This document shows positions 18,706 through 29,271 of a stretch of DNA of 64,000 nucleotides, one piece after another. Below the pieces are notes generated by a model. That model was given only the letters and a program-made list of their open reading frames with translations. It had not been told where the DNA came from and did not search any database. Made by a program: the position numbers and the translations under genes. Each line of letters opens with the position of its first letter. Position 1 is the stretch's first letter. Source of the DNA: Shewanella sp. MBTL60-007 (GTDB lineage: Bacteria; Pseudomonadota; Gammaproteobacteria; Enterobacterales; Shewanellaceae); contig NZ_BPET01000026.1 of assembly GCF_019654915.1 (NCBI RefSeq), forward strand, positions 1 through 64,000, in the 5' to 3' direction.

Positions 18706-20772
18706 ATGACTGAGGGAACAATGAGATCTTCAATTACGCCAAAGGCCAGCTACAAGGTAATGTCTTTCTGTAAGACAGTTATTGGTTTTGCATTAATCCT
18801 TGGTATGAGTCCGCATTCATTAGCTGCAAACCGATTAGTCGATGTTAAGTACCATGCGGTAGTTGATCACCAGCTAGAGCTACAGTTGGTATTTGAGAAT
18901 GATATCCAAGAACCAGATATCGATCTTAAAGCTTCACCTGCGCAGATTATTCTAGGCTTTAATGACACGATTTCTGCATTAGAGAAGCAGACATTGCCGA
19001 TAAAAACCGTTGGTGTAGAAACAGTAAGCACTGTACCCAATGGTAGTAATTTACAAGTTTTTGTCGGTCTTGATGATGTTAAACCGTATCAGGGCAAGGT
19101 TGTTGGTAATACTTATCGTTTAACGATTAATGATGAAATCGTGGATCAAAACTCAGGCATCGATAACGCCTTCGTTAACAGTATTGAAAATATTGATTTT
19201 CGCCGAACTCAAGACGGCGGTGGCGAGCTACTTGTTAAGTTAAATAATAGCTCTGTTGCTGCTAACGTAGAGCAGGTCGGCGCTAAGCTCGAGCTTAAGT
19301 TATATAACACTGAGATTAATAGCGACTTTTTATACGTGATGGATGTTTACGACTTTGCCACGCCAGTAAAGAGTTTTGAAACCTTTAAAGAGGATTTAAC
19401 GGCCCGCTTCCTTATCGATATCGACGGTAACTATGACTATAACTATCAGCAAGATGGTGATTTATTTAAATTAACGATGAAGAAAGCAGAGCGCATGAAT
19501 ATCGTTAAGGAGGAGAAGAAGTATGATGGTCGCTCGCTATCACTAAACTTCCAGAATATTTCAGTGAGAACGGTGCTGCAGATCATTGCTGATTATAATA
19601 ACTTCAACTTGGTTACCAGTGATACAGTTGAAGGCGATATTACGCTAAGGCTCGATGATGTGCCCTGGGATCAAGCGCTTGACCTTATTCTTCAGGCTAA
19701 AGGCTTAGATAAGCGTATCGAAGGTAATATCTTGATGATTGCGCCAAGCGAAGAGATCGCCATTCGTGAGAGCCAAGAGCTTAAGAATAAGCAGGAAGTG
19801 GAACAGCTTGCACCGCTTTATTCTGAATACCTGCAAATTAACTACGCGAAGGCGAAGGATATTGCGGTTCTGCTAAAAGGGGAAGGCTCTAGTTTGCTAA
19901 CCAGCCGTGGCAGCGTCGCAGTCGACGAGCGTACCAACACTCTATTAGTTAAAGATACTGAGGAGACGCTAGAGAATGTTCATCGGTTAATTGAAGTGCT
20001 GGATATCCCAATTAAGCAAGTCTTGATTGAGGCCCGCATGGTAACGGTAAAAGATGATGTCTCAGAAGATCTTGGTGTGCGTTGGGGGATAACCGATCAA
20101 CAAGGCAATAAAGGGACCTCGGGTAGCCTAGAAGGGGCGGGGGATATTGCCAACGGTATTATTCCGGGTTTGGATGATCGTTTAAACGTTAACTTGCCAG
20201 CAGCAGTGGCAAACCCGACAAGTATTGCGTTTCATGTAGCTAAACTTGCCGATGGTACCGTGCTAGATCTTGAGTTAAGCGCATTGGAGCAGGAAAATAA
20301 GGGTGAGATTATTGCGAGCCCGCGTATTACTACCTCTAATCAGAAGGCTGCATTCATTGAGCAAGGTGTTGAGATCCCTTATGTTGAGGCGAGCTCTAGT
20401 GGTGCAACAACTGTCACCTTTAAGAAGGCGGTGCTATCACTGCGTGTGACTCCGCAGATCACCCCTGATAATCGAGTGATTCTGGATCTTGAAATCACTC
20501 AAGACTCTCAGGGTAAAACTGTCGATACACCAACGGGGCAGGCGGTATCAATCGATACCCAGCGCATCGGTACCCAAGTGCTGGTGGACCATGGTGAAAC
20601 GATTGTGCTGGGCGGGATCTACCAGCAGCAGCTTATTAGCCGAGTCAGTAAGGTTCCGATCTTAGGTGACATTCCTTATCTTGGATTTATGTTCAGAAAC
20701 ACCTCCGATAAGAATGAGCGTCAGGAGTTGTTAATTTTCGTAACGCCAAAGATCGTCTCTGAAGCGCTGTAA
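18706..20772 (+). CDS. pilQ: Type IV pilus secretin PilQ
   Basis: The outer-membrane secretin through which the pilus emerges. It has 688 residues: signal peptide, two AMIN peptidoglycan-binding domains (about 40-240), an STN/secretin N0 domain with VRTVLQIIADYNNFNLV near 285, the N1 domain, and the secretin barrel from about 440 (IEARMVTVKDDVSEDLGV ... VPILGDIPYLGFMFR). An in-frame ATG at 18721 has a better ribosome-binding site (TGAGGGAACA) than 18706, so the true start may be five codons in. Last gene of the pil operon. Confidence 0.95.
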   Translation: MTEGTMRSSITPKASYKVMSFCKTVIGFALILGMSPHSLAANRLVDVKYHAVVDHQLELQLVFENDIQEPDIDLKASPAQIILGFNDTISALEKQTLPIKTVGVETVSTVPNGSNLQVFVGLDDVKPYQGKVVGNTYRLTINDEIVDQNSGIDNAFVNSIENIDFRRTQDGGGELLVKLNNSSVAANVEQVGAKLELKLYNTEINSDFLYVMDVYDFATPVKSFETFKEDLTARFLIDIDGNYDYNYQQDGDLFKLTMKKAERMNIVKEEKKYDGRSLSLNFQNISVRTVLQIIADYNNFNLVTSDTVEGDITLRLDDVPWDQALDLILQAKGLDKRIEGNILMIAPSEEIAIRESQELKNKQEVEQLAPLYSEYLQINYAKAKDIAVLLKGEGSSLLTSRGSVAVDERTNTLLVKDTEETLENVHRLIEVLDIPIKQVLIEARMVTVKDDVSEDLGVRWGITDQQGNKGTSGSLEGAGDIANGIIPGLDDRLNVNLPAAVANPTSIAFHVAKLADGTVLDLELSALEQENKGEIIASPRITTSNQKAAFIEQGVEIPYVEASSSGATTVTFKKAVLSLRVTPQITPDNRVILDLEITQDSQGKTVDTPTGQAVSIDTQRIGTQVLVDHGETIVLGGIYQQQLISRVSKVPILGDIPYLGFMFRNTSDKNERQELLIFVTPKIVSEAL

Positions 20773-20788
20773 GCGAAAAGATATTTTT

Positions 20789-20815
20789 AAAGCCGGCGTA
20801 ATTGACGCTGGCTTT
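20789..20815 (+). terminator. Possible terminator after pilQ
   Basis: Imperfect stem AAAGCCGGCGT / ACGCTGGCTTT after pilQ followed by only a short T-rich stretch; it may partly separate pilQ from aroK. Confidence 0.5.
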
Positions 20816-20988
20816 GTCATTTTGGTCGATACATTTTTGATAGAAATGCATTACTCGCTTGCCATAGATGGCATTTAGCTGAGATAATCAGCGGTCAAGT
20901 CTCAATAGAGCAAGGTAACATTAAAGGTCAACTCACGTTATTTGGGTTGGCGTAGGCAAACTTCAATAAGATTCAGACGTATAAATCA

Positions 20989-21504
20989 ATGGCCGAAAAA
21001 CGTAATATTTTCCTAGTAGGCCCTATGGGGGCTGGTAAAAGCACTATAGGCCGTCATCTGGCGCAGATGCTGCACTTAGAGTTCCACGATTCAGATCAAG
21101 AAATTGAAAACCGCACAGGTGCTGATATCGCATGGGTTTTTGATGTTGAGGGTGAAGAGGGCTTCCGCAATCGCGAAACGCAGGTTGTTGCAGACTTAAC
21201 CGAAAAGCAAGGTATTGTATTAGCAACTGGCGGCGGTTCGATTCAGAGCAAAGAGATCCGTAACAATCTTTCTGCACGCGGCATCGTTGTTTACCTTGAA
21301 ACGACTATCGATAAGCAGGTTGCACGTACGCAAAGAGATAAGCGTCGTCCATTGCTACAGGTCGATGACCCAAGAGAAGTGCTAGAGAGTCTAGCCGAGG
21401 TGCGTAATCCTCTTTACGAAGAGATTGCTGACGTCATCGTTAAGACTGACGAGCAGAGCGCCAAAGTGGTTGCAAACCAAATTATTGAACAGTTAGGTTT
21501 TTAA
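20989..21504 (+). CDS. aroK: Shikimate kinase I
   Basis: Phosphorylates shikimate in aromatic amino acid synthesis. It has 171 residues, with Walker [10 protein letters not shown] at residues 11-19, the shikimate-binding block [14 protein letters not shown] near 35-48, FRNRE, and the lid region RDKRRPLL. It is three bases from aroB and follows pilQ, the usual pil-aroK-aroB-damX-dam order. Confidence 0.97.
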   Translation: MAEKRNIFLVGPMGAGKSTIGRHLAQMLHLEFHDSDQEIENRTGADIAWVFDVEGEEGFRNRETQVVADLTEKQGIVLATGGGSIQSKEIRNNLSARGIVVYLETTIDKQVARTQRDKRRPLLQVDDPREVLESLAEVRNPLYEEIADVIVKTDEQSAKVVANQIIEQLGF

Positions 21505-21507
21505 GAT

Positions 21508-22587
21508 ATGACAAAGCAAGTTCTGGTTGAACTCGGAGAACGTAGTTATCCCATCGAAATTGGCCAGAACTTGTTTAGAAGTAGCGAGCTATTGGCTCGC
21601 TATCTTCAAGCTAAAAATATCCTTATTGTCACCAACGAAACGATAGCGCCTCTCTATCTAGAACAGGTAGAAGCTATGCTGTCGGATTTCGCGTGCGTCA
21701 AACCTGTCATTTTGCCAGATGGTGAGCAGTATAAAACCCTCGAGCAGATGAATGCGATTTTCACCTCATTGCTAGAGCAAAATCTTGGTCGAGATACGGT
21801 TTTGATCGCTCTTGGCGGTGGTGTTATTGGTGATATGACAGGTTTTGCTGCGGCCAGTTATCAGCGCGGTATCGATTTTATCCAGATCCCTACAACGCTT
21901 TTGTCTCAGGTTGATTCATCTGTTGGTGGCAAAACAGCAGTTAATCACCCGCTAGGTAAAAACATGATAGGTGCCTTCTATCAACCTAAGTGCGTGTTAA
22001 TTGATACTAACTGCTTGAGTACATTGCCTAAGCGTGAATTTGCAGCGGGTATGGCCGAGGTGATTAAGTACGGCATTATTTGGGATGCAGACTTTTTCCA
22101 ATGGCTTGAGAACAATGTTGAAGCATTGAAGGTACTGGATAAAGATGCGCTTGAGTATGCGATTAGTCGCTGCTGTGAAATCAAGGCGGAAGTAGTCGAG
22201 AAAGATGAAACCGAGCAGGCCGTGCGGGCATTGCTAAATCTTGGTCATACCTTTGGTCACGCTATAGAAGCCGAAATGGGCTATGGAGTTTGGCTACACG
22301 GTGAAGCCGTTTCTGCTGGCACAGTCCTTGCTGCAATAACCTCAAATAAGCTTGGGCTAGTGGATGAGTCAATTGTTTGTCGTATTACAGCACTGTTAGC
22401 GGCATTCGACCTACCCACAATAGCTCCTGAAACAATGAATTTTGAACAATTCATTAAGCATATGCGCCGAGACAAGAAGGTACTCAAAGGGCAGTTACGA
22501 TTGGTGTTACCCAAAGGCATTGGCCTTGCAGGGATCTACAGCGATGTATCCGATGAGTTACTGGAAGAGGTTATCAACTGCGCATAG
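21508..22587 (+). CDS. aroB: 3-dehydroquinate synthase
   Basis: Converts DAHP to 3-dehydroquinate, the second step of the shikimate pathway, with NAD and a divalent metal. It has 359 residues: NAD-binding [13 protein letters not shown], the loop [18 protein letters not shown], and metal ligands in [11 protein letters not shown]. It is three bases after aroK, so cotranscribed. Confidence 0.97.
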   Translation: MTKQVLVELGERSYPIEIGQNLFRSSELLARYLQAKNILIVTNETIAPLYLEQVEAMLSDFACVKPVILPDGEQYKTLEQMNAIFTSLLEQNLGRDTVLIALGGGVIGDMTGFAAASYQRGIDFIQIPTTLLSQVDSSVGGKTAVNHPLGKNMIGAFYQPKCVLIDTNCLSTLPKREFAAGMAEVIKYGIIWDADFFQWLENNVEALKVLDKDALEYAISRCCEIKAEVVEKDETEQAVRALLNLGHTFGHAIEAEMGYGVWLHGEAVSAGTVLAAITSNKLGLVDESIVCRITALLAAFDLPTIAPETMNFEQFIKHMRRDKKVLKGQLRLVLPKGIGLAGIYSDVSDELLEEVINCA

Positions 22588-22740
22588 TTATGTTGCAGGT
22601 GATTGGTGAACGCTAAACTCATTATAGAGAATCAAAACCTTACTTCTCCTTTTCAGGCTATCAATGTGTTGCATAGCCGAGAATTTTTGTGCCTTAAAAT
22701 TAAGGTATTAGAGCTTCTATCTGATGGGAGCAACTTTTAG

Positions 22741-24144
22741 ATGTCGTTTTCAGATTCAACCCTATTACCCAGCCAAGAATCTCTGTTGCATCGCTTGTTA
22801 CATATCAGCCTGTATGGCGAACAGCTAATGGTGCTCACAGGAGAAGATGGCGCAGGCAAAACCACGCTCGTTACGGCTTTACTCAATGAGCTCGAGCGGC
22901 ATAGCTCGGCTTTTGTTATCTGTCCAAAACATTGTGATAGTGCCGAGATCCGGCGTAAGGTGTTGGTTCAGTTACTCAGCGATCCTGTTTTTGACGACGA
23001 GATCCCGTTACCAGAGAGTCTGCTTCGTGTGGTGGATTCCCTACCCGCGGCTAGCTGCATTGTGCTCGATGACGCCCATCTTTTACCTCTTGAGATCTGG
23101 GCTGAGTGCATCGTACTCAGTCAGATGAATTTGGGGAATAAGTCAGTCAAGGTTGTTATGACCTCACCCATGGCATTTTTTGATGACGTGGCCGCCCAGC
23201 TCCCCGAGTCACTATTAGAGCAAGTTCTCCCAATTCATATTGAGCCCTTAGAGCAAGTGGAACGAGAAGGTTTGTATTACACACTGCTAAGCCGCAGTGA
23301 GCAGCAACCTTTTACTCCTAGAGACATAGTTAAAAATCGTTTGGAAGTACAGCGCGGGACGCCGAAAGAGGTGGTTGATCTGCTTGAACTAGCGCTTAAT
23401 GGTGATGAGCAACAAGAGCCGAAAAACTCTCGACTCAGAACTATAGTGTCAGCCTCATTTCTTATTGTCACTGTTTTACTAATTAGTTGGTTACTGCTAG
23501 ATGGTGAAGTCGATAAGAAAACCTCAGTTTCGAGTGAAGTTAAGTTTGCTATCGATGCTAAAGCGAGTTCCGATTCAGATAGCCGTTTTCTTGTTGAGTA
23601 TGGCGAGCAGTTATTAGCAGGTTACTCAAGGGGCACTGATTCACAATCAATGCAAGGCACTAAGCTGCAAGAATCTGAGCGGGTAGAAGATGAAGAGATT
23701 GTCGTTAACGGTATTGAGCCTGTTGCGACATATAAAGTTAAGCCCATTGCGACTTTTACCTCTGAAACTGAGGAGCAAAAGCCTCAGGAGTCACAGTCCC
23801 GTAGCGACAGTAAACAAGCTGTAGTCACAAAGACAAAAGCTGTACAAGCGAGTTCGTTGAGCAGGCCAACCCAAGGTTACACACTGCAACTTGCGAGTGT
23901 TAAGCAGCTAGATTCGCTTTATAAAATGTTAGCGACCCTTAAGGATATACCTGAGGTGAGGGTTGCACGCTATAAGCAGCGTTGGGTCGTGCTATTTGGT
24001 GAATTTAACAGCGCTCAAGTTGCTAAACAGCAAGCGGCGTTGTTAACGACAAAAACCGGAATTTCAGACCCTTGGATCCGCGCTTGGCAAAATCTTAATG
24101 AATATGAGCTACAAGATGTACTACCAAGTCGTGAAATTCAATAA
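22741..24144 (+). CDS. damX: DamX-like cell division protein: AAA ATPase with C-terminal SPOR domain
   Basis: A 467-residue protein with three parts: an ExeA/AAA-type ATPase with Walker A GEDGAGKT (34-41) and Walker B SCIVLDDAH; a TM helix at about 235-255; and a periplasmic low-complexity linker ending in a SPOR domain (GYTLQLASVKQLDS ... RWVVLFGEF ... WIRAW). SPOR domains bind denuded glycan at the septum. Its place between aroB and dam is that of damX. The start has a GGGAG site ten bases upstream. Confidence 0.9.
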   Translation: MSFSDSTLLPSQESLLHRLLHISLYGEQLMVLTGEDGAGKTTLVTALLNELERHSSAFVICPKHCDSAEIRRKVLVQLLSDPVFDDEIPLPESLLRVVDSLPAASCIVLDDAHLLPLEIWAECIVLSQMNLGNKSVKVVMTSPMAFFDDVAAQLPESLLEQVLPIHIEPLEQVEREGLYYTLLSRSEQQPFTPRDIVKNRLEVQRGTPKEVVDLLELALNGDEQQEPKNSRLRTIVSASFLIVTVLLISWLLLDGEVDKKTSVSSEVKFAIDAKASSDSDSRFLVEYGEQLLAGYSRGTDSQSMQGTKLQESERVEDEEIVVNGIEPVATYKVKPIATFTSETEEQKPQESQSRSDSKQAVVTKTKAVQASSLSRPTQGYTLQLASVKQLDSLYKMLATLKDIPEVRVARYKQRWVVLFGEFNSAQVAKQQAALLTTKTGISDPWIRAWQNLNEYELQDVLPSREIQ

Positions 24145-24198
24145 TAAACAGAGTACAATCATCAGCTCTCTTTTTTTCACAGTGTTCAATCAATTTAA

Positions 24199-25038
24199 AT
24201 GATTAAAAAACAAAGGGCCTTTTTGAAGTGGGCTGGCGGAAAATTTAAACTGATTGAAGCCTTAGCTGAGTACCTGCCTGAAGGCGAACGTCTGGTTGAA
24301 CCCTTTGTGGGCGCAGGCTCGGTGTTCCTCAATACTAATTACAGCCGCTATCTGCTATGCGATATTAATCAAGATTTGATTAACCTATACAAGATAGTGC
24401 AAAAAGAGCCCGATAGATATATCGAAGCTGCAAAGGCGCTTTTCGTTCCTGAAATGAACGACAAGGAAGCTTACTATAAGATCCGTGCGGCTTTTAATGC
24501 GACCAAAGATCCCTTTACGCGCTCAGTATATTTTCTTTATATGAATCGTCATGGTTTTAACGGCCTGTGCCGTTATAACCGTAAAGGTGGCTTTAACGTG
24601 CCATTTGGTTCATATAAAAAACCTTATTTCCCAGAGAAAGAGATCCGAGCATTCTCGCTTAAGGCGCAAAATGCCGAGTTTCATTGTATCGGTTATGAGC
24701 AAGCGATAGATATGACTCAATCTGGAGATGTGGTGTATTGCGATCCGCCTTATGCGCCATTATCGACAACCGCTAGCTTTACCACATATGTGGGCAGTGG
24801 CTTCTCGCTAGACGATCAGGCTCTACTAGCCAGACACGCACGTCATACCGCGATTGAGCGGGGTATTCCTGTGTTGATCAGTAATCATGATATTCCTTTA
24901 ACGCGAGAGCTATATCATGGTGCGCGTTTTGGTACGATACAAGTGCAACGTAATATTAGTCAGAAGGGAAGCGGCCGCAAGAAGGTCGATGAGTTGATGG
25001 CCTTGTATGATGATTCCTATCACAGCGAAAATGACTAA
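24199..25038 (+). CDS. dam: DNA adenine methylase (GATC)
   Basis: Methylates adenine in GATC, used for mismatch repair strand choice and replication control. It has 279 residues: the AdoMet site KWAGGK (residues 10-15), LVEPFVGAGSVFLN near 33, and the catalytic DPPY at 182-185. It is 54 bases after damX and probably in the same transcript. Converges on the DUF2970 gene. Confidence 0.97.
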   Translation: MIKKQRAFLKWAGGKFKLIEALAEYLPEGERLVEPFVGAGSVFLNTNYSRYLLCDINQDLINLYKIVQKEPDRYIEAAKALFVPEMNDKEAYYKIRAAFNATKDPFTRSVYFLYMNRHGFNGLCRYNRKGGFNVPFGSYKKPYFPEKEIRAFSLKAQNAEFHCIGYEQAIDMTQSGDVVYCDPPYAPLSTTASFTTYVGSGFSLDDQALLARHARHTAIERGIPVLISNHDIPLTRELYHGARFGTIQVQRNISQKGSGRKKVDELMALYDDSYHSEND

Positions 25039-25059
25039 CTTAGCTCGTGTTTATTCTCG

Positions 25060-25085
25060 TTAATCAAGCTAGTACTTGATTAACA
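25060..25085. other. Perfect 10-bp stem hairpin between dam and DUF2970 gene
   Basis: GTTAATCAAG-CTAGTA-CTTGATTAAC. The stem includes the last codons of the DUF2970 gene and lies 22 bases after dam. There is no clear T run on either side, but it may act as a weak bidirectional terminator. Confidence 0.45.
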
Positions 25086-25249
25086 ATAAGCAGAAGCATA
25101 ACCACGAACACCATCGCCAGTATTATGCCCATAATGATAAAGGCAAGGGGTGATGAGGTTTGAAAATCTCTAATACGATTTTGTTCTGTTTGCACACCAA
25201 AGAATGCAGATAAAGTGCTCGAGAGTATTTGCCAGAAACGCCGTAGCAT
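25064..25249 (-). CDS. DUF2970 small membrane protein
   Basis: A 61-residue protein of the DUF2970 family: N-terminal amphipathic segment MLRRFWQILSSTLSAFFGVQ, the family motif NRIRDF near residue 24, then one TM helix at about 36-58. Function is unknown; it is probably an inner-membrane protein. It sits eight bases after the small exported-protein gene on the same strand. Confidence 0.85.
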   Translation of the reverse strand: MLRRFWQILSSTLSAFFGVQTEQNRIRDFQTSSPLAFIIMGIILAMVFVVMLLLIVNQVLA

Positions 25250-25257
25250 CTAACCTA

Positions 25258-25596
25258 TTACTTGCCGTTTAGTGGAGTATTTTTACTGATAGGTGCACTT
25301 TCGTGACCATATAGCAGCTCAAATAGATCGATAAAGTGTAGCTGATTAGTGTGGCTCTTACCGGTTAACCAGCTTTTCCAGCTCAGATCGTGAGACTGAT
25401 TTGCGCAGCGGTTGCTCGGGTGGCTTGCGGGGAGACTCGGGTTATATTGACTATTAGCACTGTCACAAGCACAAGCCGCGTTTGCTGTTGTTTCAGTAGG
25501 CGCAGATGACAAGGCAAGCGTTACAATTGCAGAAGTAGCAAGCGCAAGAATAGCAGTTGATTTTATCACTGCTCTGTTCTGAGTTAATCCTTTCAT
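25258..25596 (-). CDS. Small exported protein of unknown function
   Basis: A 112-residue protein I do not recognise as a named family. The first ~40 residues form a signal sequence or single TM helix (ILALATSAIVTLALSS) with a likely cleavage site near TTANA-A. The mature part is short, polar and has three Cys (ACAC, and one in NRCANQ). A very good ribosome-binding site (AGGAGG, five bases before the ATG) supports translation. Operon-like with the downstream DUF2970 gene. Confidence 0.7.
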   Translation of the reverse strand: MKGLTQNRAVIKSTAILALATSAIVTLALSSAPTETTANAACACDSANSQYNPSLPASHPSNRCANQSHDLSWKSWLTGKSHTNQLHFIDLFELLYGHESAPISKNTPLNGK

Positions 25597-25796
25597 CGCC
25601 CCTCCTTTTTCGCCTAGTCGAACTAGTATAGCAAAGCCGTCTATATTTTAAACATTTTTTACATTTTAATCCTATTTTGCTAACCGAATGAAATATTTTA
25701 CCCCAGCTAATTACCTGAAATGCGCTCAAGGGTGTAGAGGGCTATGGCTGCAACAGGTAGAATAGCGTACTTCTTAAACATTCAGGTGAGTTCGAT

Positions 25797-26471
25797 ATGC
25801 GTCCATTTTTGATTGCTCCTTCTATTTTATCTGCTGATTTTGCTCGTTTAGGTGAAGATGTCGATGCGGTATTAAACGCAGGGGCTGATGTGGTTCATTT
25901 TGATGTGATGGATAATCATTATGTACCAAATCTAACGATTGGCCCTATGGTCTGTCAGGCACTGCGTAACTATGGTGTGACCGCAGATATCGATGTACAT
26001 TTGATGGTTAAGCCTGTCGATCGTATCATTCCTGATTTTGCCAAAGCTGGCGCATCGATTATTACTTTCCACCCTGAAGCCTCCGAACATGTGGATCGCA
26101 CTCTACAGTTGATTAAAGAGTCGGGTTGTAAAGCGGGACTCGTGCTAAACCCTGCAACGCCGCTGCATTATCTTGACCACGTGATGGACAAGCTAGACGT
26201 TATTTTGTTGATGTCGGTCAACCCAGGTTTTGGTGGGCAGTCATTTATCCCGTCTACTTTAGATAAGTTACGTCAGGTGCGTAAGCTTATCGATGACAGT
26301 GGCTATGACATTCGCCTGCAAGTCGATGGTGGCGTTAAGGTCGATAACATTGCTGAGATTGCTGCGGCCGGTGCTGATATGTTTGTTGCGGGTTCTGCTA
26401 TTTTCAATTGCCCTGACTATAAAGCAGTGATCGATGAGATGCGTGCAGAGCTTGCAAGCGTCGAGGCGTAG
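25797..26471 (+). CDS. rpe: Ribulose-phosphate 3-epimerase
   Basis: Interconverts ribulose 5-phosphate and xylulose 5-phosphate. It has 224 residues in a TIM barrel with [16 protein letters not shown] at the N-terminus, [15 protein letters not shown], the metal ligand region [16 protein letters not shown] and VDGGV. First of the close trio rpe-gph-trpS (three- and five-base gaps). Confidence 0.97.
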   Translation: MRPFLIAPSILSADFARLGEDVDAVLNAGADVVHFDVMDNHYVPNLTIGPMVCQALRNYGVTADIDVHLMVKPVDRIIPDFAKAGASIITFHPEASEHVDRTLQLIKESGCKAGLVLNPATPLHYLDHVMDKLDVILLMSVNPGFGGQSFIPSTLDKLRQVRKLIDDSGYDIRLQVDGGVKVDNIAEIAAAGADMFVAGSAIFNCPDYKAVIDEMRAELASVEA

Positions 26472-26474
26472 CCG

Positions 26475-27173
26475 ATGAACAAGTTTAGTCAAATTAAAGC
26501 GGTAGCATTTGACTTAGACGGCACGCTTATCGACAGCGTGCCCGATCTTGCTGCAGCCACACGCGCAACTCTAGCAGAGCTTGAGCTGCCACAATGTAGT
26601 GATGAGCAGGTGCGTAGCTGGGTTGGTAATGGTGCGCAGATGCTAATGCGAAGAGCACTCTCTTTTGCACTCAACGCTCAGGTGAGCGAAGAGCAGTTAG
26701 AAGCTTGCATGCCACGCTTTATGCATTTTTATAAGCTGAACCTAGAGAAACACAGCGTTCTTTACGCTGGAGTTGAAACGGTATTATCACAGCTTAAGCA
26801 AGCGGGCTACCCCCTAGCAATCGTGACCAACAAGCCTTATGAATTTACCGTCCCATTATTGAAAGCATTCAATATTGACGGTTATTTTAGTCTAGTGCTT
26901 GGTGGGGACTCATTGTCTAAGATGAAGCCTGATCCGCTACCGCTGCAGCATATTTTGCATGAGTGGCAGCTAGAAACTGAGCAGTTGCTGATGGTGGGTG
27001 ACTCAAAGAACGATATATTAGCGGCAAAAGCGGCTAAGGTAGCCTCTGTGGGCTTGACCTACGGCTATAACTACGGTGAAGATATTGGGCTAAGCGGCCC
27101 AGATGCCGTATGTGAACAATTTAGTGAAATAACCGCGCTACTCAGTCAGTGCGATAAAGCAACGGAGCAATAA
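26475..27173 (+). CDS. gph: Phosphoglycolate phosphatase
   Basis: HAD-superfamily phosphatase removing phosphate from 2-phosphoglycolate. It has 232 residues: motif [11 protein letters not shown] near residue 12, cap domain helices, motif II VTNKP near 117, and motif [15 protein letters not shown] near 177. It lies between rpe and trpS, its usual context. Confidence 0.96.
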   Translation: MNKFSQIKAVAFDLDGTLIDSVPDLAAATRATLAELELPQCSDEQVRSWVGNGAQMLMRRALSFALNAQVSEEQLEACMPRFMHFYKLNLEKHSVLYAGVETVLSQLKQAGYPLAIVTNKPYEFTVPLLKAFNIDGYFSLVLGGDSLSKMKPDPLPLQHILHEWQLETEQLLMVGDSKNDILAAKAAKVASVGLTYGYNYGEDIGLSGPDAVCEQFSEITALLSQCDKATEQ

Positions 27174-27178
27174 ACAAA

Positions 27179-28189
27179 ATGACGACACCCCTAACGAAAC
27201 CAGTAGTTCTAAGCGGTGCTCAGCCATCAGGCGAGCTAACCATCGGCAACTATATGGGCGCGTTACGTCAGTGGGTTGCGATGCAAGATAGTCATGATTG
27301 CCTTTATTGCGTCGTTGACCTGCATGCGATCACTGTCAGACAAGATCCAGTTAAATTACGTGAAGCCTGTCTTGATACTCTAGCGCTGTACTTGGCTTGT
27401 GGTGTTGATCCAAAGAAGAGCACGGTATTTATCCAGTCACAGGTGCCACAGCACACACAACTTGGTTGGGCATTAAACTGTTACACCCAGATGGGTGAAC
27501 TAAACCGCATGACGCAGTTTAAGGATAAGTCGCAAAAGCACGCTAACAACATCAACGTTGGCCTATTTGGCTACCCAGTGCTGATGGCAGCTGACATTCT
27601 GCTTTATCAAGCGAACGAGATCCCAGTGGGTCAAGATCAGAAGCAGCACCTAGAGCTTACTCGTGATATCGCGACTCGCTTCAACAACGCCTATGGTGAG
27701 ACTTTCGTGATCCCTGAGCCATTCATCCCTGAGCACGGCGCTAAGGTTATGTCACTACAAGATCCGCTGAAGAAGATGTCTAAGTCTGACGATAACCGTA
27801 ATAACGTTATCGGCCTACTAGAAGATCCAAAGGCGATCATGAAGAAGATTAAGAAGGCGATGACCGACAGTGAAGAGCCGCCAGTAGTGCGTTTTGACGT
27901 TGCTGAAAAACCAGGTGTATCAAACTTACTAAGCTTGATGTCTGGTTGTACTGGTCAGTCGATTGCCAGCATCGAAGCCGAGTTTGAAGGTAAGATGTAT
28001 GGTCACTTGAAAGTGGCAACGGGTGAGGCGGTTGTTGGTATGCTTGAGCCGCTACAGCAGCGCTTTAAAGAGTACCGTGCAGACCAAGCCTTCTTGAATC
28101 AAGTGATGAAAGATGGTGCTGAGAAAGCACAGGCGCGTGCCGAAGTCACACTTAAGAGCGTATACGAGAAGATCGGTCTTATCGTTTAA
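27179..28189 (+). CDS. trpS: Tryptophanyl-tRNA synthetase
   Basis: Charges tRNA-Trp. It has 336 residues as a class I synthetase: the HIGH-like motif is TIGN in [19 protein letters not shown] is intact (KKMSKSDDN near 200), and [13 protein letters not shown] is the Trp pocket region. Last gene of the rpe-gph-trpS group. Confidence 0.97.
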   Translation: MTTPLTKPVVLSGAQPSGELTIGNYMGALRQWVAMQDSHDCLYCVVDLHAITVRQDPVKLREACLDTLALYLACGVDPKKSTVFIQSQVPQHTQLGWALNCYTQMGELNRMTQFKDKSQKHANNINVGLFGYPVLMAADILLYQANEIPVGQDQKQHLELTRDIATRFNNAYGETFVIPEPFIPEHGAKVMSLQDPLKKMSKSDDNRNNVIGLLEDPKAIMKKIKKAMTDSEEPPVVRFDVAEKPGVSNLLSLMSGCTGQSIASIEAEFEGKMYGHLKVATGEAVVGMLEPLQQRFKEYRADQAFLNQVMKDGAEKAQARAEVTLKSVYEKIGLIV

Positions 28190-28206
28190 CTCTATATGCT
28201 TAACAA

Positions 28207-28236
28207 GAAAGCCAGCATTGTTTGCTGGCTTTTTTA
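28207..28236 (+). terminator. Terminator after trpS
   Basis: AAAGCCAGC-ATTGTTT-GCTGGCTTTTTT hairpin and T run, 20 bases after the trpS stop. Confidence 0.88.
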
Positions 28237-28255
28237 TTGGCTTAGTTTTATGGGC

Positions 28256-29128
28256 TTAGTTTTGTTGGCTTAACCAAGCTACAAATGCGGCGATAGCAGG
28301 CTCTTTTAGGCGTCGCTGCTTGCAGCTGAAGTAGAACTCAAAGCCCGTTAAAATATCCGGTAGATCTAGCTCCACCAACAGCCCCCTTTCAATATCAGCT
28401 TGCACCATAAAGTCCGATGCTAGTGCAATTCCTTGCCCAGCAATAGCGGCTTCAATAGCCATTAATACATGGCTAAAAACATGCTGTTGTTGCTCCGGAG
28501 CAAGAGTTAAGTTGTTCGCGACAAACCATCTGTCCCAGTCTAAGCCTAATGGCCCTTCGTCGACGGTAAGCAGTGGATGAGCCATTAATTCGTTAAGAGG
28601 TGGGCTTTCTGCTGTTAGCAGACTTGGGCTGATGACCGGAATTAGGCGCTCCTTATGCAAAGACTGATGGTAATAACCCAGCTGACCACTTTGTCCTGTG
28701 ATAAACATATCTGCAACGCTATCACTTAGCTCGGGATCATCGGCTATCATATCGAGGCGAATTTTTATTTGTGGATGTTGGCGCCGAAAGTCGCTGAGCC
28801 GTGGGATCAGCCATTTGATTGCAAATGAGCTATAAACCGCTAGCCGCAGTTGATCATTACTGTCGCCACTGATCTGCATACTTAAATCGCTAAGTTCGTT
28901 GAAGATCCGTTCCAGTTCCCGATATAACAACTCCCCTTTAACTGTGAGTCGAAGCTGTCGTCCTTCTCGTTTAAACAGGCGCTCACCATAGTGCTCTTCA
29001 AGCTGCTTTACCTGATGAGATACCGCACTTTGGGTAATGCAAAGCTCGGTGGCCGCACGGGAGAAATGTGACTGTCTGGCAGCAGCCTCAAAAACCTGTA
29101 AAGCCCTAAGTGGTGGTAGTTTGCGCAT
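28256..29128 (-). CDS. LysR-family transcriptional regulator (GcvA-like)
   Basis: A LysR-type regulator of about 290 residues. It has an N-terminal winged helix (LRALQVFEAAARQSHFSRAA ... ITQSAVSHQVKQLEE) and a C-terminal effector domain. The layout resembles GcvA-type LysRs. The open frame extends upstream to a TTG at 29167, but the ATG at 29128 (MRKLPPLRALQV) has an AAGG site and matches family N-termini, so it is used here. It is divergent from a DMT permease gene, a likely target. The intergenic ATCAT...ATGAT dyad (29167-29192) could be its operator. Confidence 0.9.
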   Translation of the reverse strand: MRKLPPLRALQVFEAAARQSHFSRAATELCITQSAVSHQVKQLEEHYGERLFKREGRQLRLTVKGELLYRELERIFNELSDLSMQISGDSNDQLRLAVYSSFAIKWLIPRLSDFRRQHPQIKIRLDMIADDPELSDSVADMFITGQSGQLGYYHQSLHKERLIPVISPSLLTAESPPLNELMAHPLLTVDEGPLGLDWDRWFVANNLTLAPEQQQHVFSHVLMAIEAAIAGQGIALASDFMVQADIERGLLVELDLPDILTGFEFYFSCKQRRLKEPAIAAFVAWLSQQN

Positions 29129-29271
29129 GTCCGCAGCCTTAAGTATGAATTTAATAGGTGATCTCAATCATAGTATTAATTTAATTCATGATTGGCGAAA
29201 AAACATCATTTTAGTTTAGGTTTTGCGGGCGATATCATGCGCTCAAATTCAGTTGTACTGTGGAATAGCAG

